Shown here: piece by piece, positions 10,710-22,900 of the stretch
How the letters are laid out: each line of letters opens with the position of its first letter
Position numbering within the stretch: position 1 is the stretch's first letter
From: Haematobia irritans
Lineage: Eukaryota > Arthropoda > Insecta > Diptera > Muscidae
Assembly: GCF_050003625.1 (NCBI RefSeq)
Contig: NC_134400.1
Coordinates: 46,985,096 to 47,049,095 of the forward strand
Reading direction: 5' to 3'
DNA: 64,000 nucleotides
The notes under the pieces: generated by a model
Told to the model about the DNA's origin: nothing
Databases searched by the model: none
Seen by the model: the letters and a program-made list of their open reading frames with translations, nothing else
Position numbers and translations under genes: made by a program

Positions 10710-11594
10710 AAGGGTGGTTAAATTGTAAGGGCCAATGTTGAATGTGAACCACACCTAAACGCCAAGTTTTTTCCGAATTTTATTTGACATTTCTCTATTT
10801 CAGACTTATTCAATTCGAACCATGGAGATATACACAATCCAACAACGTTTTAATGGTTCCAAGAAATGGCAACAGTGGATGATCAATTTTCGAAGAAAAT
10901 CATCTTCAGTGATGAGGCACATTTTCACCTCAGTGGATTCGTCAATAAACAGAATTGCCGCATTTGGGCGAATGAGAATCCAAGAGGGATTGTCAAAAAA
11001 GCAATGCACCCACAAAGGGTGACTGTTTGGTGCGGTTTATGGGCTGGCGGCATCATCGGGCCGTATTTTTTCCAAAATGAGGCCGGTCAGGCAGTTACTG
11101 TGAATGGTGTTCGCTAACGTGAATTGGAAGATATGGATGTGGACGATATGTGGTTTCAGCAGGACGGTGCCACTTGCCACACAGCTAACGAAACAATGGC
11201 TCTTTTGCGCAACACATTCAATGGCCGTGTTATCTCACGTAATGGCGATGTCAATTGGCCGCCAAGATCATGTGATTTGACACCGTTGGACTTTTTTCTT
11301 TGGGGCTAGAAAAGGTGTACGTCGATATGCCAGCAACAATTTAAGAGCTAAAGGATGAGATAATTCGGCACATTAACGGCATAGAACCTCCATTATGCCT
11401 CAGCGTAATCGAAAATTTGGACCATCGGATGAAGGTGTACCACCGAGGTCGCGGCGCCCATTTGGCCGATATTTTGCTCCATACATAATTGAGTAATACC
11501 AATATATCATAATAAAATAAAATTACAATAATTTCCTAAATACTTTGTGTTTTATTCAAAATCAACATCGGCCCTTGAAATTTTAACTACCCTT
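10710..11594 (+). mobile_element. DD41D mariner-like element R1, internally deleted
   Basis: An 885-bp element with ends AAGGGTGGTTAAATTGTAAG and, in reverse complement, AAGGGTAGTTAAAATTTCAA, flanked by TA at 10708-10709 and 11595-11596. The paralogous uninterrupted sequence at 4308-4320 shows the host site. It is about 420 bp shorter than the intact relative R2 because the N-terminal half of the transposase is missing. It is non-autonomous. Confidence 0.88.
10811..11488 (+). pseudogene. DD41D transposase, N-terminus deleted
   Basis: After a stub at 10811-10870, the coding sequence jumps to the catalytic domain. This runs through IIFSDEAHFHLSGFVNKQN (first D), TVWCGLWAGGIIGPYFF, then a stop and small gap at 11116, then MWFQQDGATCHTAN (second D) and SCDLTPLDFFLWG (third D). 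A stop follows directly at 11307. The second-to-third D spacing is 41 residues, as in R2. The helix-turn-helix DNA-binding half seen in R2 (residues 1 to ~145) is absent. The reading frame is broken at least twice more before the C-terminus near 11488. It cannot make active enzyme. Confidence 0.88.
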
Positions 11595-11967
11595 TATTTG
11601 AAAAAACTTCTTCCATTTCACAAGACCAAAAAATAGCATTTTCCATATAACCCTCTATTCATTGCCATGTTCATGTAATATTTTAAATACTGTTTGTTCT
11701 TCCTAATTTATTTGCTATTTTTCAATCTCCTCCATGACAAGCGAGGTGTAATAATTTGGTCTGATACTAATACCAGATACAGTATATATATGATATATTC
11801 TGGATGAAATTAAAAGGAGATCTAGCGATACTGATGTGTCTGTCTATCTGATGATATGTAATTACTTGGGTGACATTGAAGTTTCCTTTTGTGAATGTGC
11901 AAACTAAAGGAGTGATATTGAAAGAATTTCTACCTAGTTTATCGGATTTAGTTTTGTCTACATCCAC

Positions 11968-14185
11968 GAAAAAAATAATTCATTATGAAATTTCTTTATC
12001 GCAGAAAAAATAATTAAAAGAAAAATATACAATTTCTATACATATATTTTTTCGATCCAAGTGAACAATAATGTAAGAAATAATTTAAATTTCAAAATCC
12101 ATTCACTTTTGCTCAATATGACATCTTTTGCTTTGGCTATTGCTTTGATTGGTGAATAATTTCTTTTAAGAAATTCTCAACGGAGGATTGATTCATGCCA
12201 TTATTATTTATGTCATGATCCCACCTTATGATTCATGTCAATATAGAAACAAGATCAGAAGTTTTTTGAAATCACATGTATATTTAAATTGTCAATAAAG
12301 ACAAAGATCAAATACACAGAAAAATTACTTTTATAAAATCAAAAATTCAATAAAAATTTTATATTTTTAAATTTTTATTGACTAATAAATTAATTTAAAT
12401 CTTGGGTTGATTTCAGTTAATGTTTGATTCAATTTAAAATTTAATTTATTTTAATAAAAAAATTCAATTAATCTTTGAATCGATATAGCCAAATATTTAG
12501 TTGAACTTTACCTTAATAAAGCAAAAAATATAAATATTTTTTAATAAGATAAGAATAAAAATTCAATCAAAACAATAATTCTACCATATAAGGTTTTAAC
12601 AGAAGAATTACGAATTGGAAAAATAATTGATGTGTTTATTTAATTAAATTAATCTTTAATCTTTTAACATTTTAATTTGTAAACAATTTTAAAAATTAAT
12701 ATTTTATAATAAGACTTTTAATTATTCAAAAAACAAACTAAGCTCTTAACATAAGAAGTACGTAATTTGGAAAGAAACAATTGATTGCATTTTTTATTTA
12801 AAATATCAATTGTCTATGGGGTTTTTCTTTTATTAATTTTTCCCGTTTTGCAAAATATATTCAAAATTAAAAAAAAAACATAGTTTAAGTTGAAAAGTTA
12901 TGATATGTAACTAAACTCTTAAAATTTAATTAATTTATTCAAATAATCAAAATAGTATAAAAAATATTAATTAAAATTAAAATAATATATTAAATTTTCA
13001 TTGGTAAAGGTTGGTATAAGGTTCGTGTTTAACCGCTAAAATCGAAAATAAATCAATAAAACCAGTTTAAATTTATATCTCTTTGATGTAAATTTTATTA
13101 AAACTTGATGGGGAATACACCAAAATAAATTTTCACAAAGTTTATATCCTTTATAATGAATTTTTAGAGAAAAGTAATCGTGAAATAGGGGCGATTTTAG
13201 TACCCACCTTAAACGCAATTTTTTTTTCAATTATATTTTTAAATGGGCATATTGAATTTCTCAATATTTTTAGTATATTTTTTATTGGTTAGACATTTAA
13301 CTGCATCAATTAATTTTTTAATTGAACATTGAACGAAAAAATAATAAATAATATATTACTTCAACTAAAAATCGTGATTGAATGTAACCAGTTTTTAGCC
13401 CAAATATTTTCTGTTCTAAGTCTTAAAATTAGACTAGATGGTTTGAAATTTTCTTTGGTTAGAGATGTGATAGCCGAATCTTAGGACTATTTTGCATAAA
13501 CTATATTGTAAGGTTAGAGGATGGCTATAATCAACGATATTATGATGGGATATGCATGTTAAAAAGGATTTTTACAAAAAAAAAAAAAAAAAACAATGGT
13601 AGTTGAGCTTAATCTAGTTTGCGAATGTTAAAATTTATTTTTCAATTTTATTTGTTACATAGTGTAATATACCACTGGCAATAATATAAAAAGCAAATCA
13701 TGGAAGAACCACGTCATAAAAAAAAGCCAATGGCAAAATCTATAACGTAACCAGATTGTTCACAGATACAGGCAACAATTTTCCAAATGCAATGGTTAAG
13801 TGGCTTGGATGTAAGACCATAACTGTTGTTTGACTTTGTTTGGTGTTTGTTCAACATTACGAGGAGTGTTGTGCTGTAATAGACTGGAGCGTTTTTCTTT
13901 TTTTTTTTTGGCATTCAAAGACCGTTAGAATAGGGGCCAACATGATGAAATAACAAATTCTCCTTCAATTGGCAATGAATGTAAGAATACATAGAGAGAA
14001 AAATCTTATGATATATTCATTGCAAAGTAATAATCATGAAGAAGGTAACCAATACGCAAGGTAAGTTCACACAATGGTAAATATAATAAACTTGAAATGC
14101 CTGCTACATAATATTTATTTCATTGAAAGATCATTATAATGTTTGAAAACAACCAGAAGCAATTATTTTCATAAGTTTTTATCAA
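11968..14185. other. Very AT-rich DNA, no gene seen
   Basis: Dominated by AATTAATT/ATTTAAAT words at 12300-13400 and a long A run at 13577-13595. The two 60-odd-codon minus frames (13036-13230, 13714-13914) are lysine/phenylalanine-rich products of composition. There are no RNA genes and no recognisable element ends. Confidence 0.55.
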
Positions 14186-14960
14186 AATATTTGTGTTTTA
14201 TTTAAATAAAATATTTGCAGAAGTTTTTTGTTTTCAATTTCAATCCTTACAAACAAAAGACTTAAGGCACAAACTTCACATTATAGTGATTCGTCAAAAT
14301 GACAGCGTTGGTGATCTGATAAGTAATTAACTCTGAGAGAAAATTGGCAACTAATTATAAATAAATAAACACAAATATAATAAATAAATTATATTTGTGT
14401 TCGTAAAAGATCTTTATAACCCAGCAAAAAAATTTGGAAGTTGTTCCAAAGGCTTTTTTCATACTTATAATGGGTAATTTTAACTTTTTTTGTTTTAAAT
14501 GGGTTAAAAAGAGAGTAAGAGTTAATAAAATGGTACAAATTAATAAAATTTTGTAAAAAAAATGTCAAAATCCAATCTAGAAAAATTGCAATTTTTTAAA
14601 TTATTTATTTGGAAAAATATATTTGTTTAAATTCACACCCAAAACACTGTATTCGAATCACACCTTAAGAAATGTGCTGTTGAAATGGACATCCGCCCTA
14701 TGACAAGCCCATGTTAAATTCATCGCTTCTGCGCCAAGTTTGCACCACTTCCGGATCCAAAAAGAACATTTTCACTACTTTTTTATGCTGGCAATGTTCG
14801 AAATCCACCAGTAGAATTTACGTTAATAAAAATATATGTCTTTTATTTAACCTAATGTTTACAGAAGTTTGTTTTTTCAATTTCACTCTTTAAAAATAAA
14901 AGACCTAAGACACAAACTTCACTTCACAGTGATTCGTCATTGTGACTACGTTATGTTAGT
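14186..14960. repeat. Local direct duplication with P-repeat copy 1
   Basis: Two similar blocks, 14190-14320 and 14830-14960, share GCAGAAGTTTTTTG-like and ACACAAACTTCAC words and then GTGATTCGTCA, about 640 bp apart. Between them, 14456-14800 (AAATTCACACCCAAAACACT, then GACATCCGCCCTATGACAAG) recurs at 18961-19430 and 27605-27750. It looks like an old interspersed repeat of unknown class. No coding is seen. Confidence 0.45.
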
Positions 14961-15430
14961 TAAATCAAGTGTGAAACCATTTATACTACTTTAAAATATT
15001 CATAAATCACTGGGTACAATTTGCATAAAAGGTTCTTGGACTAAAGAAGAGATTTTCTTACACCCTGCCCAAAAAGATGTGATATTACGAGGAAATTTAC
15101 AAATTTAAAAATATTAGGTTTAGCGACTCAATATTTACGAAAGAGTTTGAAATTACAATCTATATTTTATAAATGAATCAATCTGCTAACTTAAATGCTC
15201 AAAAAACCTTACAAAAAAATTTAAAAAAAAAACTAAAAACTACTTATATATGGTTAAGATCGCATAAAAGGGGAATCGAATTTGTGAAATTTATTTGTTT
15301 CTTTACAAAAAATTGTGTTATTGAAAATGTATAAATCACGGAAATGATAATATACTGTTTTTAATCTGTCTTTATCATATATGATGCCTATTCAACACTT
15401 TGTTAACAAAGATACTTTTAACATAACTGG
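14961..15430. other. No recognisable feature
   Basis: AT-rich sequence without open frames, repeats or RNA genes that I can support. Confidence 0.45.
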
Positions 15431-17215
15431 TGATTAAAAAATTCTAAATTAATGGCGAACTTAATTAATCTAATTAATTTAATGAAAAATGCTTCAATCA
15501 GAAAACGATCCATTATAGAATTAATTAATCATAAAAATTATACTTGAGTAAAAATTTGAATTTTCGACACTTCGAATTAATTTTTTATTGATTCAATTAA
15601 AATATATAGTAAATTTTAATCGACAAACTGAATATTTTTTTTAATTGAGACAATAAATTATATAGTTAAACTTCACCTCATTTTTCAATTGATTTTTTTC
15701 ATCGATTCTTGTTTCATAGAATACATATGAATTTAATGTCTGATGTGATTTCCCTTGGATTTGATGTGATTTCCCTTGGATTTGAGTAAACATTTAAATT
15801 GTCAATATATGGCAAATATTAATATATTTTGTTTGTTTTTTAAAATCAATTAATAATCTTTTTTCTTAGAAAAAATGTATATACAATCATAAAATCAAAT
15901 ATCCTCTCGAAGTTTATAGCCTTGTACCCAGAGAAAACTAAATGTTATTATATATACAAATAATTAAAAACAATAAGTTTGAACAATATTAGATACCAAG
16001 AATACCATAAAATAATTACTAATTAATTGAACTTAAAAAAAGAATTATTAACCTATATATAATAAATAGTTTTTAATATGTATTCATTAAACACGTATAA
16101 ACTTAAAAAGTTAAGTTTTTAGTTCCAATAAATTATTTTAAATGTTTTCCTCTAGATGTAATGATATAGTTAATATATTGAAATAAAAATGTTGATCTAA
16201 TCACATAAATTAAAGACATTTTAAAGACCATTTTAATTTGCTGTGATTTTGTTTGGTTACAAATAATAAAATTTAATCAATTTTTTGAGTGAAATGTATT
16301 AATTTAATTAATTGACAACCATTTTTTAATTATATTTAAATAATTCAAAACAATTAGTTTGAATAGTATTAGATACCAAGGATAAAATAAAATAATTATT
16401 AAATAGTTGAACTTTAAAAAAACTTTCAATTAACCTATATATAATAAATAATTCTAAATATGCCTTCATTTTAATAGTAATAACTGTTAAAAAAGTTAAG
16501 TTTTCATTTCCAATAAATTAATTTAATCGTTTTCCTCTAGATGTAATGATATAGTTAATATATTTAAAACAAATATTGATCTGATCACATAAATTAAAGA
16601 CATTTCAAAGACCATTTTATTTTGATGTGATTTTGTTTGGTTACAAATATTTAAATTCTATCAATTTTTTGAGTGAAATGTATTAATTTAATTAATTGAC
16701 AACCATTTTTTAATTATATTTAATTTTTCACAGAAAACCAAAATATTATCAATAATTTACCAATTTTTTATTAAAAATTTTAATTGATACAACTAAGTTT
16801 TTAATTACAATACTTAAGATTACATTTTTTCGCTTTCAATTAGATTACTATCTGCACAATGGAAATTAGCTTGTGTTTTAATTTAATTTTTTAAAATCAA
16901 TACAAATATAATTGAGTTTTTTTTTTCAAGTAAATAATAAATTAATAAATTATATTTAAATATATAACAATTGTAATAATTTGTAAAATATATTTAATAA
17001 ATCTTTATATGGACTTTGTCAGTTAAATCATTTAAAATTTCGATCAACTAAATAAAAATTAATTGGAATGTGTCTAAAAAATCAATCAATTTTGTAATCA
17101 AGTATATTTTCCAAGCTTAATAATACATCAATTATTGATACTAGAATTTTCGTTATAAAACAATATCTTAATAAATTTATTGATTTAATCAGAAAAAATA
17201 TTATCTGTAGTAGGG
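15431..17215. repeat. AT-rich low-complexity block
   Basis: This stretch is built from AATTAATTGA/TTTAATTAA words on both strands, with very few G or C. It includes a ~385-bp tandem duplication, listed separately. Such blocks can arise from degenerate AT-rich MITEs. No ends or target duplications could be defined. Confidence 0.5.
15961..16728. repeat. Diverged tandem duplication, ~385-bp unit x2
   Basis: Unit 1 (15961-16341) and unit 2 (16342-16728) share, in order, GTTTGAA then TATTAGATACCAAG, then CCTATATATAATAAAT, then CCTCTAGATGTAATGATATA, then GTGATTTTGTTTGGTTACAA, then ATTGACAACCATTTTTTAAT. Differences are small indels and substitutions. The units are directly adjacent. It is non-coding. 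Confidence 0.75.
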
Positions 17216-18960
17216 TAATTTTTTTTTTTGTTAGATCCATAATGGAAGCTACCTAATCTTCGGCCTGTCCAAGCATTTTGTTCTTATCCTTCAATTGTAT
17301 TATACCATTTATTTTTTCTAAAGCTTTGTACAATATTATAATACCGCCTAGGGGTGTGTGGGAAATAGAGAAGCTAGAAGAGATAGAGTATCAACTTTCT
17401 TTACGTATGAAAAAAAAACAAAAGATTTAAGACACAAACTTAGCGTATTCACATTATTGCTTTAAATGATCTTCAACTTCAATTGTTTGATCTTCTTTTT
17501 CGATTTTTTTTTTGATATTTTATAAATGTGTATTTTTTCCACAAAGAAAATCATCTAATTGAGGTTCTTACAATCATTAGAGAATCTTTGAAGATTTGTA
17601 AGCCATTTCTCCCAACTCTTTTTTCCTAACCGAATTCTAGCTCTCAAAAATGATTGATAGGGAAGACTTCTGTTGAAGAGAAATGCTAGTGTTGGAGAAG
17701 TAAAAAACACTTTTAATATTAATAAAGCATCTATGGTGATCTATGGCAATATCATAATGATGTGATGAGGCGAAACAATTGATTTATTTCATCAAATTCA
17801 AAATGCTTAAACTTTTCAAATGGCAAGGGAGAAACAGTACAAAAAATGACTTTTGAAGCCCTCGTAACCCAAATTCATGTTTATTATTTTCCCCCAAGCC
17901 CCCAGGCAATTTCATATCTTTGGATTTTCTATAAAACAAAAGACTTTTAAATTGTACCTTAATGTAAGAGGAGGAGTAGCAGATCAATCATCAATGAAGT
18001 GAAACCTTTATGAAATATGACAGCCCTATGAAATTGTATATGGGGTTTCAGTTGGAGTATCATTATAATATGCATGGGTTCTAAAGTGTCATCTTTGACC
18101 AATTAATTAAAAATTAATTTAAATGTTTTCAACGCCTCTCTCATGGAACGTTATGTACAGATAATGGCATCTTCTAAAATTTCTGTTGGGTATTGTAAAC
18201 CAAAATTTTAGTTTTATATTTTCTTCAAAAAAATCCAATTGAAATGCATTTACCGTAATACAAAAGAAGTTATGAATATGCCAACAAATAAGAAATCACC
18301 AACCAAAAAAAAAGAAAATATGATTGACAGTTAAACGCTTGACCAACAATGTTTACTAACCCAGAAGTTAGCTGCTCCAGCAGTAAACAAGCCATCGCTT
18401 TGGTGAGACAAAAAGCAACGCTACAAAGAATTTTCCTTATTATGATTGAATTGGAAAATATGGCTATGGAAAATTTCTATTTGTGATTCATAATTGTTGG
18501 CCTTAGAGACAAGAATGTTGTAAGTAGGGATGACAATGTCAGAGGGATTTTTCAAAACTTATATTTTATAATGTTCGAGAAAAATTTCCGTAATCAAACA
18601 CATTCAGCAAGGTTGTTTAGGGACCAATAAAGTTTATTTGGCCATACCAGTACTTGTCTTCAATTTTGAAAGACTATGTTCTTTTACAAGAAAAGGGTTC
18701 CTATAGTACATCGACTTCAATGAAGGTTAGCAAAAAATTTTGCTACTTCTATCGTTTCGACTACAAGAGAACCGATGGAAGGCCAGTCCTTGATTGCCAG
18801 AGAATGACGGTCAGAGTATACATTGAGTGATCTAGAATCGCGATACAAACGTCGTAAATCGATTTTTCGAGCAATCGACTTTTAGGCAAAAAAATTAAAG
18901 TCGACGTTTTGTAATCTTCAAATTCGACTAATCGACTTCAATTCAAATCGACCAAAAAAT
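17216..18960. other. No recognisable feature
   Basis: Non-coding DNA of slightly higher complexity than the preceding block. An ATCGACTTTT-rich patch lies at 18845-18955, similar in style to 31420-31640. The 67-codon minus frame at 17784-17987 has no recognisable domain. Confidence 0.45.
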
Positions 18961-19430
18961 TTAATAGGTAATTTTAACTTTTTTGTTTTCAATTAGGTCA
19001 AAAACAAAGTTAGGTTAAAGTGGCATCCCGATTTATGGTCAGGATCAATTAGACAATTCAGTCCATTGTGAGTAAGAAATAACAAAGTGTTAAAAATTAT
19101 TGAAGCGATACAAATTATAAAATTTTTTTTTCGAAATAAATGCTAAGTTCATTCTAGAAAAATTGCGAATTTTTGAAAATATTTAAGGTCAAAGAGAAGC
19201 TTTAGAATGTATTAAAAATTATAAAAAATTATAAAAAATTATAAAAAAATATTTCTTTGGAAAAATATCACAAACTTTTATAAATCACATCTAAAACACT
19301 AAATTCAGATCACACATTAAGAAGGGAAGCAAACTCAGAGCAACGGCTATTAAAGTGTTGAACATCCGTCCTATGACAAGCATGGTTGCCAGTCAAGCCA
19401 TCAGTAATCTACTAAAATTTGGAAAAAAAC
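18961..19430. repeat. P-repeat copy 2 with a SINE tail fragment
   Basis: It matches 14461-14800 through AGAAAAATTGC, then AAAACACT, then ACATCCGTCCTATGACAAG. A ~70-bp SINE 3' fragment (19009-19078, GTTAGGTTAAAGTGGCATCC through CAGTCCATTGTGA) sits within it where copy 1 has no insertion. TATAAAAAAT repeats lie at 19215-19245. Confidence 0.5.
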
Positions 19431-20653
19431 CAGTAAGGAAAGTCTAAAGTCGGGCGGGGCCGACTATATTATACCCTGCACCACTTTGTAGATCTAAATT
19501 TTCGATACCATATCACATCCGTCAAATGTATTGGGGGCTATATATAAAGGTTTGTCCCAAATACATACATTTAAATATCACTCGATCTGGAAGAATTTGA
19601 TAGACTTCTACAAAATCTATAGACTCAAAATTTAAGTCGGCTAATGCACTAGGGTGGAACACAATGTTAGTAAAAAAATATGGGAAACGTTTAAATCTGA
19701 AGCAATTTTAAGGAAACTTCGAAAAAGTTTATTTATGATTTATCGCTCGATATATATGTATTAGAAGTTTAGGAAAATTAGAGTCATTTTTGCAACTTTT
19801 CGACTAAGCAGTGGCGATTTTACAAGGAAAATGTTGGTATTTTGACCATTTTTGTCGAAATCAGAAAAACATATATATGGGAGCTATATCTAAATCTGAA
19901 CCGATTTCAACCAAATTTGGCACGCATAGCTACAATGCTAATTCTACTCCCTATGCAAAATTTCAACTAAATCGGAGTTAAAAATTGGCCTCTGTGGTCA
20001 TATGAGTGTAAATCGGGCGAAAGCTTTATATGGGAGATATATCCAAATCTGAACCGATTTCAAGCAAATTTGGCACGCATAGTTACAATGCTAATTCTAC
20101 TCCCTATGCAAAATTTCAACTAAATCGGAGCAAAAAATTGGCCTCTGTGGGCAAATGAGTGTAAATCGGGCGAAAGCTATATATGGGAGCTATATCTAAA
20201 TCTGAACCGATTTTGCTGATATTTTGCAAGTTTTTCGAGACTCATAAAATATTCGGATGTACGGAATTTGAGGAAGATCGGTTGATATACACGCCAATTA
20301 TGACCAGATCGGTGAAAAATATATATGGCAGCTATATCTAAATCTGAACCGATTTTTTCCAAAATCAATAGGGATCGTCTTTGAGTCGAAACAGGACCCT
20401 ACACCAAATTTTAGGACAATCGGACTAAAACTGCGAGCTGTACTTTGCACACAAAAATACATCAACAGACAGACAGACAGACAGACGGACAGACAGACGG
20501 ACAGACAGACGGACATCGCTAAATCGACTCAGAATTTAATTCTAAGCCGATCCGTATACTAAAAGGTTGGTCTATGATTACTCCTTCTTGGCGTTACATA
20601 CAAATGCACAAACTTATTATACCCTGTACCACAGTAGTGGTGAAGGGTATAAT
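19431..20653 (-). mobile_element. INE-1/DINE-1-like element E3 (E1 subfamily)
   Basis: Uninterrupted 1.2-kb copy on the minus strand. Its 3' end is at the left (GTAAGGAAAGTCTAAAGTCG with the AGTCGG/CCGACT hairpin). Four ~130-160-bp internal repeats lie at 19865-20350, the GACA/GACG (GTCY complement) microsatellite at 20465-20517, and the 5' hairpin TACCACAGTAGTGGTGAAGG at 20628-20650. It serves as the reference for the split element E1. The open frames at 20177-20516 are repeat by-products. Confidence 0.85.
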
Positions 20654-20688
20654 TACCGAAAAACTACCAAGCAAAAAATCTTATTTGT

Positions 20689-20945
20689 TCAAAATTTTAT
20701 TTCTATAGAAATCTTATCAAAATTTTATTTCTATAGAAAATTTTGTCAAAATTTTATTTCTATATATATATATTTTTTTTTTTAATTTTATTTCTATAGA
20801 AAATTTTGTCAAAATTTTATTTATATGGACAATTTTGTTAAAATTTTATTTATATGGAAAATTTTGTCAAAATTGTATTTCTGTAGAAAGTTTTGTCAAA
20901 ATTTTATGTCTATAGAAAAATTTGTCAAAAAAATTTTGTAGCGAT
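20689..20945. repeat. 29-bp minisatellite array V1
   Basis: About eight imperfect copies of a unit made of the palindrome TTTCTATAGAAA followed by ATTTTGTCAAAATTTTA. A TATATA plus T-run interruption lies at 20763-20785. It lies just beyond the 5' end of E3. The same unit forms V2 (31885-33370) and V3 (52859-53549). The 72-codon frame at 20567-20785 is a by-product. Confidence 0.85.
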
Positions 20946-21374
20946 TTTTTTGATACAGTCCTGTTTAAATCGATACAACTAGCCCAGCGTTGTTCCAAGT
21001 TTTTGTGAACACGTGGGAAAATACGGTTTCTTGAGACCTGCACAAAATTGAATCTTGGATCTTAAGATTTTGACTTTTATTTTGATTTTGGTGTTTGTTT
21101 TGAATGGAGTCGTTTTCATTAAAAGGAAGATGTTTTAAGGAAGTAACCCAGCTTTAAATAAGGATACAGTTCTCATTTATAAAATTTGTCCAGTTTCTCT
21201 TTGTCATACATTGGGTAGTCGAAGAAGACTTTTCGTAATTTTTTCAATAGATGTCGTTGGAGTCGTTTATTTCCAATGCTACCAATCACATTTTATCATA
21301 ATATATGCAGTGATAGGGAAAATTATTGACCTAATATGAGCGATTAAGCAACCTAAATTAAAGGACACACATTT
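20946..21374. other. No recognisable feature
   Basis: Mixed-complexity non-coding sequence between V1 and E4. No open frame, repeat or RNA is recognised. Confidence 0.45.
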
Positions 21375-22744
21375 TTATACCCTGCGCCACACTGTGGAAC
21401 AGGGTATTATAAGTTAGTGCATATGTTTGTAACACCCAGAAGGAGACGAGATAGACACATGGTGTCTTTGGCAATAATGCTCGAGGTGGTTCCCTGAGTC
21501 GATATAACCATGTCCGTCTGTCTGTCTGTCAGTCCGTCCGTCTGTCTGTGAACACATTTTTGTGATCAAAGTCTGGGTCGCAGTTTAAGTCCAATCGACT
21601 TCAAATTTGGCACATGTTCCTGTTTTGGGTCAGAATAGAACCCTATTGATTTTGGAAGAAATCGGTTCAGATTTAGATATAGCTCCCATATATATCTTTT
21701 GCCCGATATGGACTTATATGGCCCCAGAAGCCAGAGTTTAGGCCCAATTTGGTTGAAATTTTGCAGATGGAGTACAGTTAGTAGTGTAGTCAAGTGTGCT
21801 AAATTTTATTGAAATCGGTTCAGATTTAGATATAGCTTCCATATATATTTTTCGCCCGATATGGACTTATATGGCCCCAGAAGCCAGAGTTTTGGCCCAA
21901 TTTGGTTGAAATTTTGCACAGGGAGTTGATTTAGCATTGTAGCTATGCGTGCCAAATTTGGTTGAAATCGATTCAGATTTAGATATAGCTCCCATATATA
22001 TCTTTCGCCCGATATGCACTTATATGGACCCAGAAGCCAGAGTTTTATCCCGATTAGCTTGAAATTTTGCACAAGGAGTACAATTGGTAGTATAGTCATG
22101 TGTGCGAAATTTGATTGAAATCGGTTCAGATTTAGATATAGCTTCCATATATATTTTTCGCCCGATATGGACTTATATGGCCCCAGAAGCCAGAGTTTTG
22201 GCCCAATTTGGTTGAAATTTTGCACTAAGAGTACAATTAGTAGTGTAGTCAAGTGTGCTAAATTTTATTGAAATCGGTTCAGATTTAGATATAGCTCCCA
22301 TATATATGTTTTTCTGATTTCGACAAAAATGGTCAAAATACCAACATTTTCCTTGTTAAATCGCCACTGCTTACTCGAAAAGTTGTAAAAATGAATCTAA
22401 TTTTTATAAACTTCTAATACATATATATCGAGCGATTAATCATAAATAAACGTTTGCGAAGTTTCCTTAAAATTGCTTCAGATTTAAATGTTTCCAATAT
22501 TATTTTACTAAAATTGTGTTCCACCCTAGTGCATTAGCCAACTTAAATTTTGAGTCTATAGATTTTGTAAAAGTCTATCAAATTCTGTCCAAATCGAGTG
22601 ATATTTAAATGTATGTATTTGGGACAAACCTTTATATATAGCAACCAACACTTTTGACGGATGTGATATGGTATCAAAAATTTAGATCTACAAAGTGGTG
22701 CAGGGTATAATATAGTCGGCCCCGCCCGACTTTAGACTTTCCTA
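21375..22744 (+). mobile_element. INE-1/DINE-1-like element E4 (E2 subfamily)
   Basis: A 1.37-kb copy starting TTATACCCTGCGCCACACTG with a GTCY run at 21512-21547. Four ~150-bp internal repeats (21660-22300) follow, then the 3' unique region (CTAAAATTGTGTTCCACCC at 22508) and the GTCGGCCCCGCCCGAC hairpin at 22713. The extreme 3' end reads CTTTCCTAATT instead of CTTACTTG. The minus-strand frames of 75 and 148 codons are translations of the repeats, not genes. Confidence 0.85.
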
Positions 22745-22900
22745 ATTAATTCCTAAAATAATGCAATTTTATTAAAAGAAAGTTTATAACTCCAGATTAC
22801 AGGCATCGTTGATGCATCCGTCTTATACGCCATTGGATGAAGTAGAGTTGGCTTCTGGAGATGCCTATTGAAATTACTTGTCTCAGTATTCCAAGGGCAA

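Larger units (their letters stand above)
10601..11967 (-). repeat. Locally duplicated segment, copy 2, split by a DD41D element
   Basis: This is the paralogue of 4179-4740. The left part holds GGCATTTACTATATCAT at 10646. After the transposon at 10710-11594 the match resumes with TTTGAAAAAACTTCTTCC and GCCATGTTCATG, then an INE-like stretch with GTCTGTC at 11838 and GTTTATCGGA at 11936. The minus-strand frames at 10428-10754 and 11767-11967 fall here, and I do not recognise them as a protein family. Confidence 0.5.

Noticed and set aside
10601..10710. Ankyrin-repeat-like motif (GDTPIKYANGDDIVNAL) in the minus frame
   Set aside because: A single weak match, not repeated, with the paralogue (GDTYTKKADAYDIVNAL) losing the consensus; too little to support.
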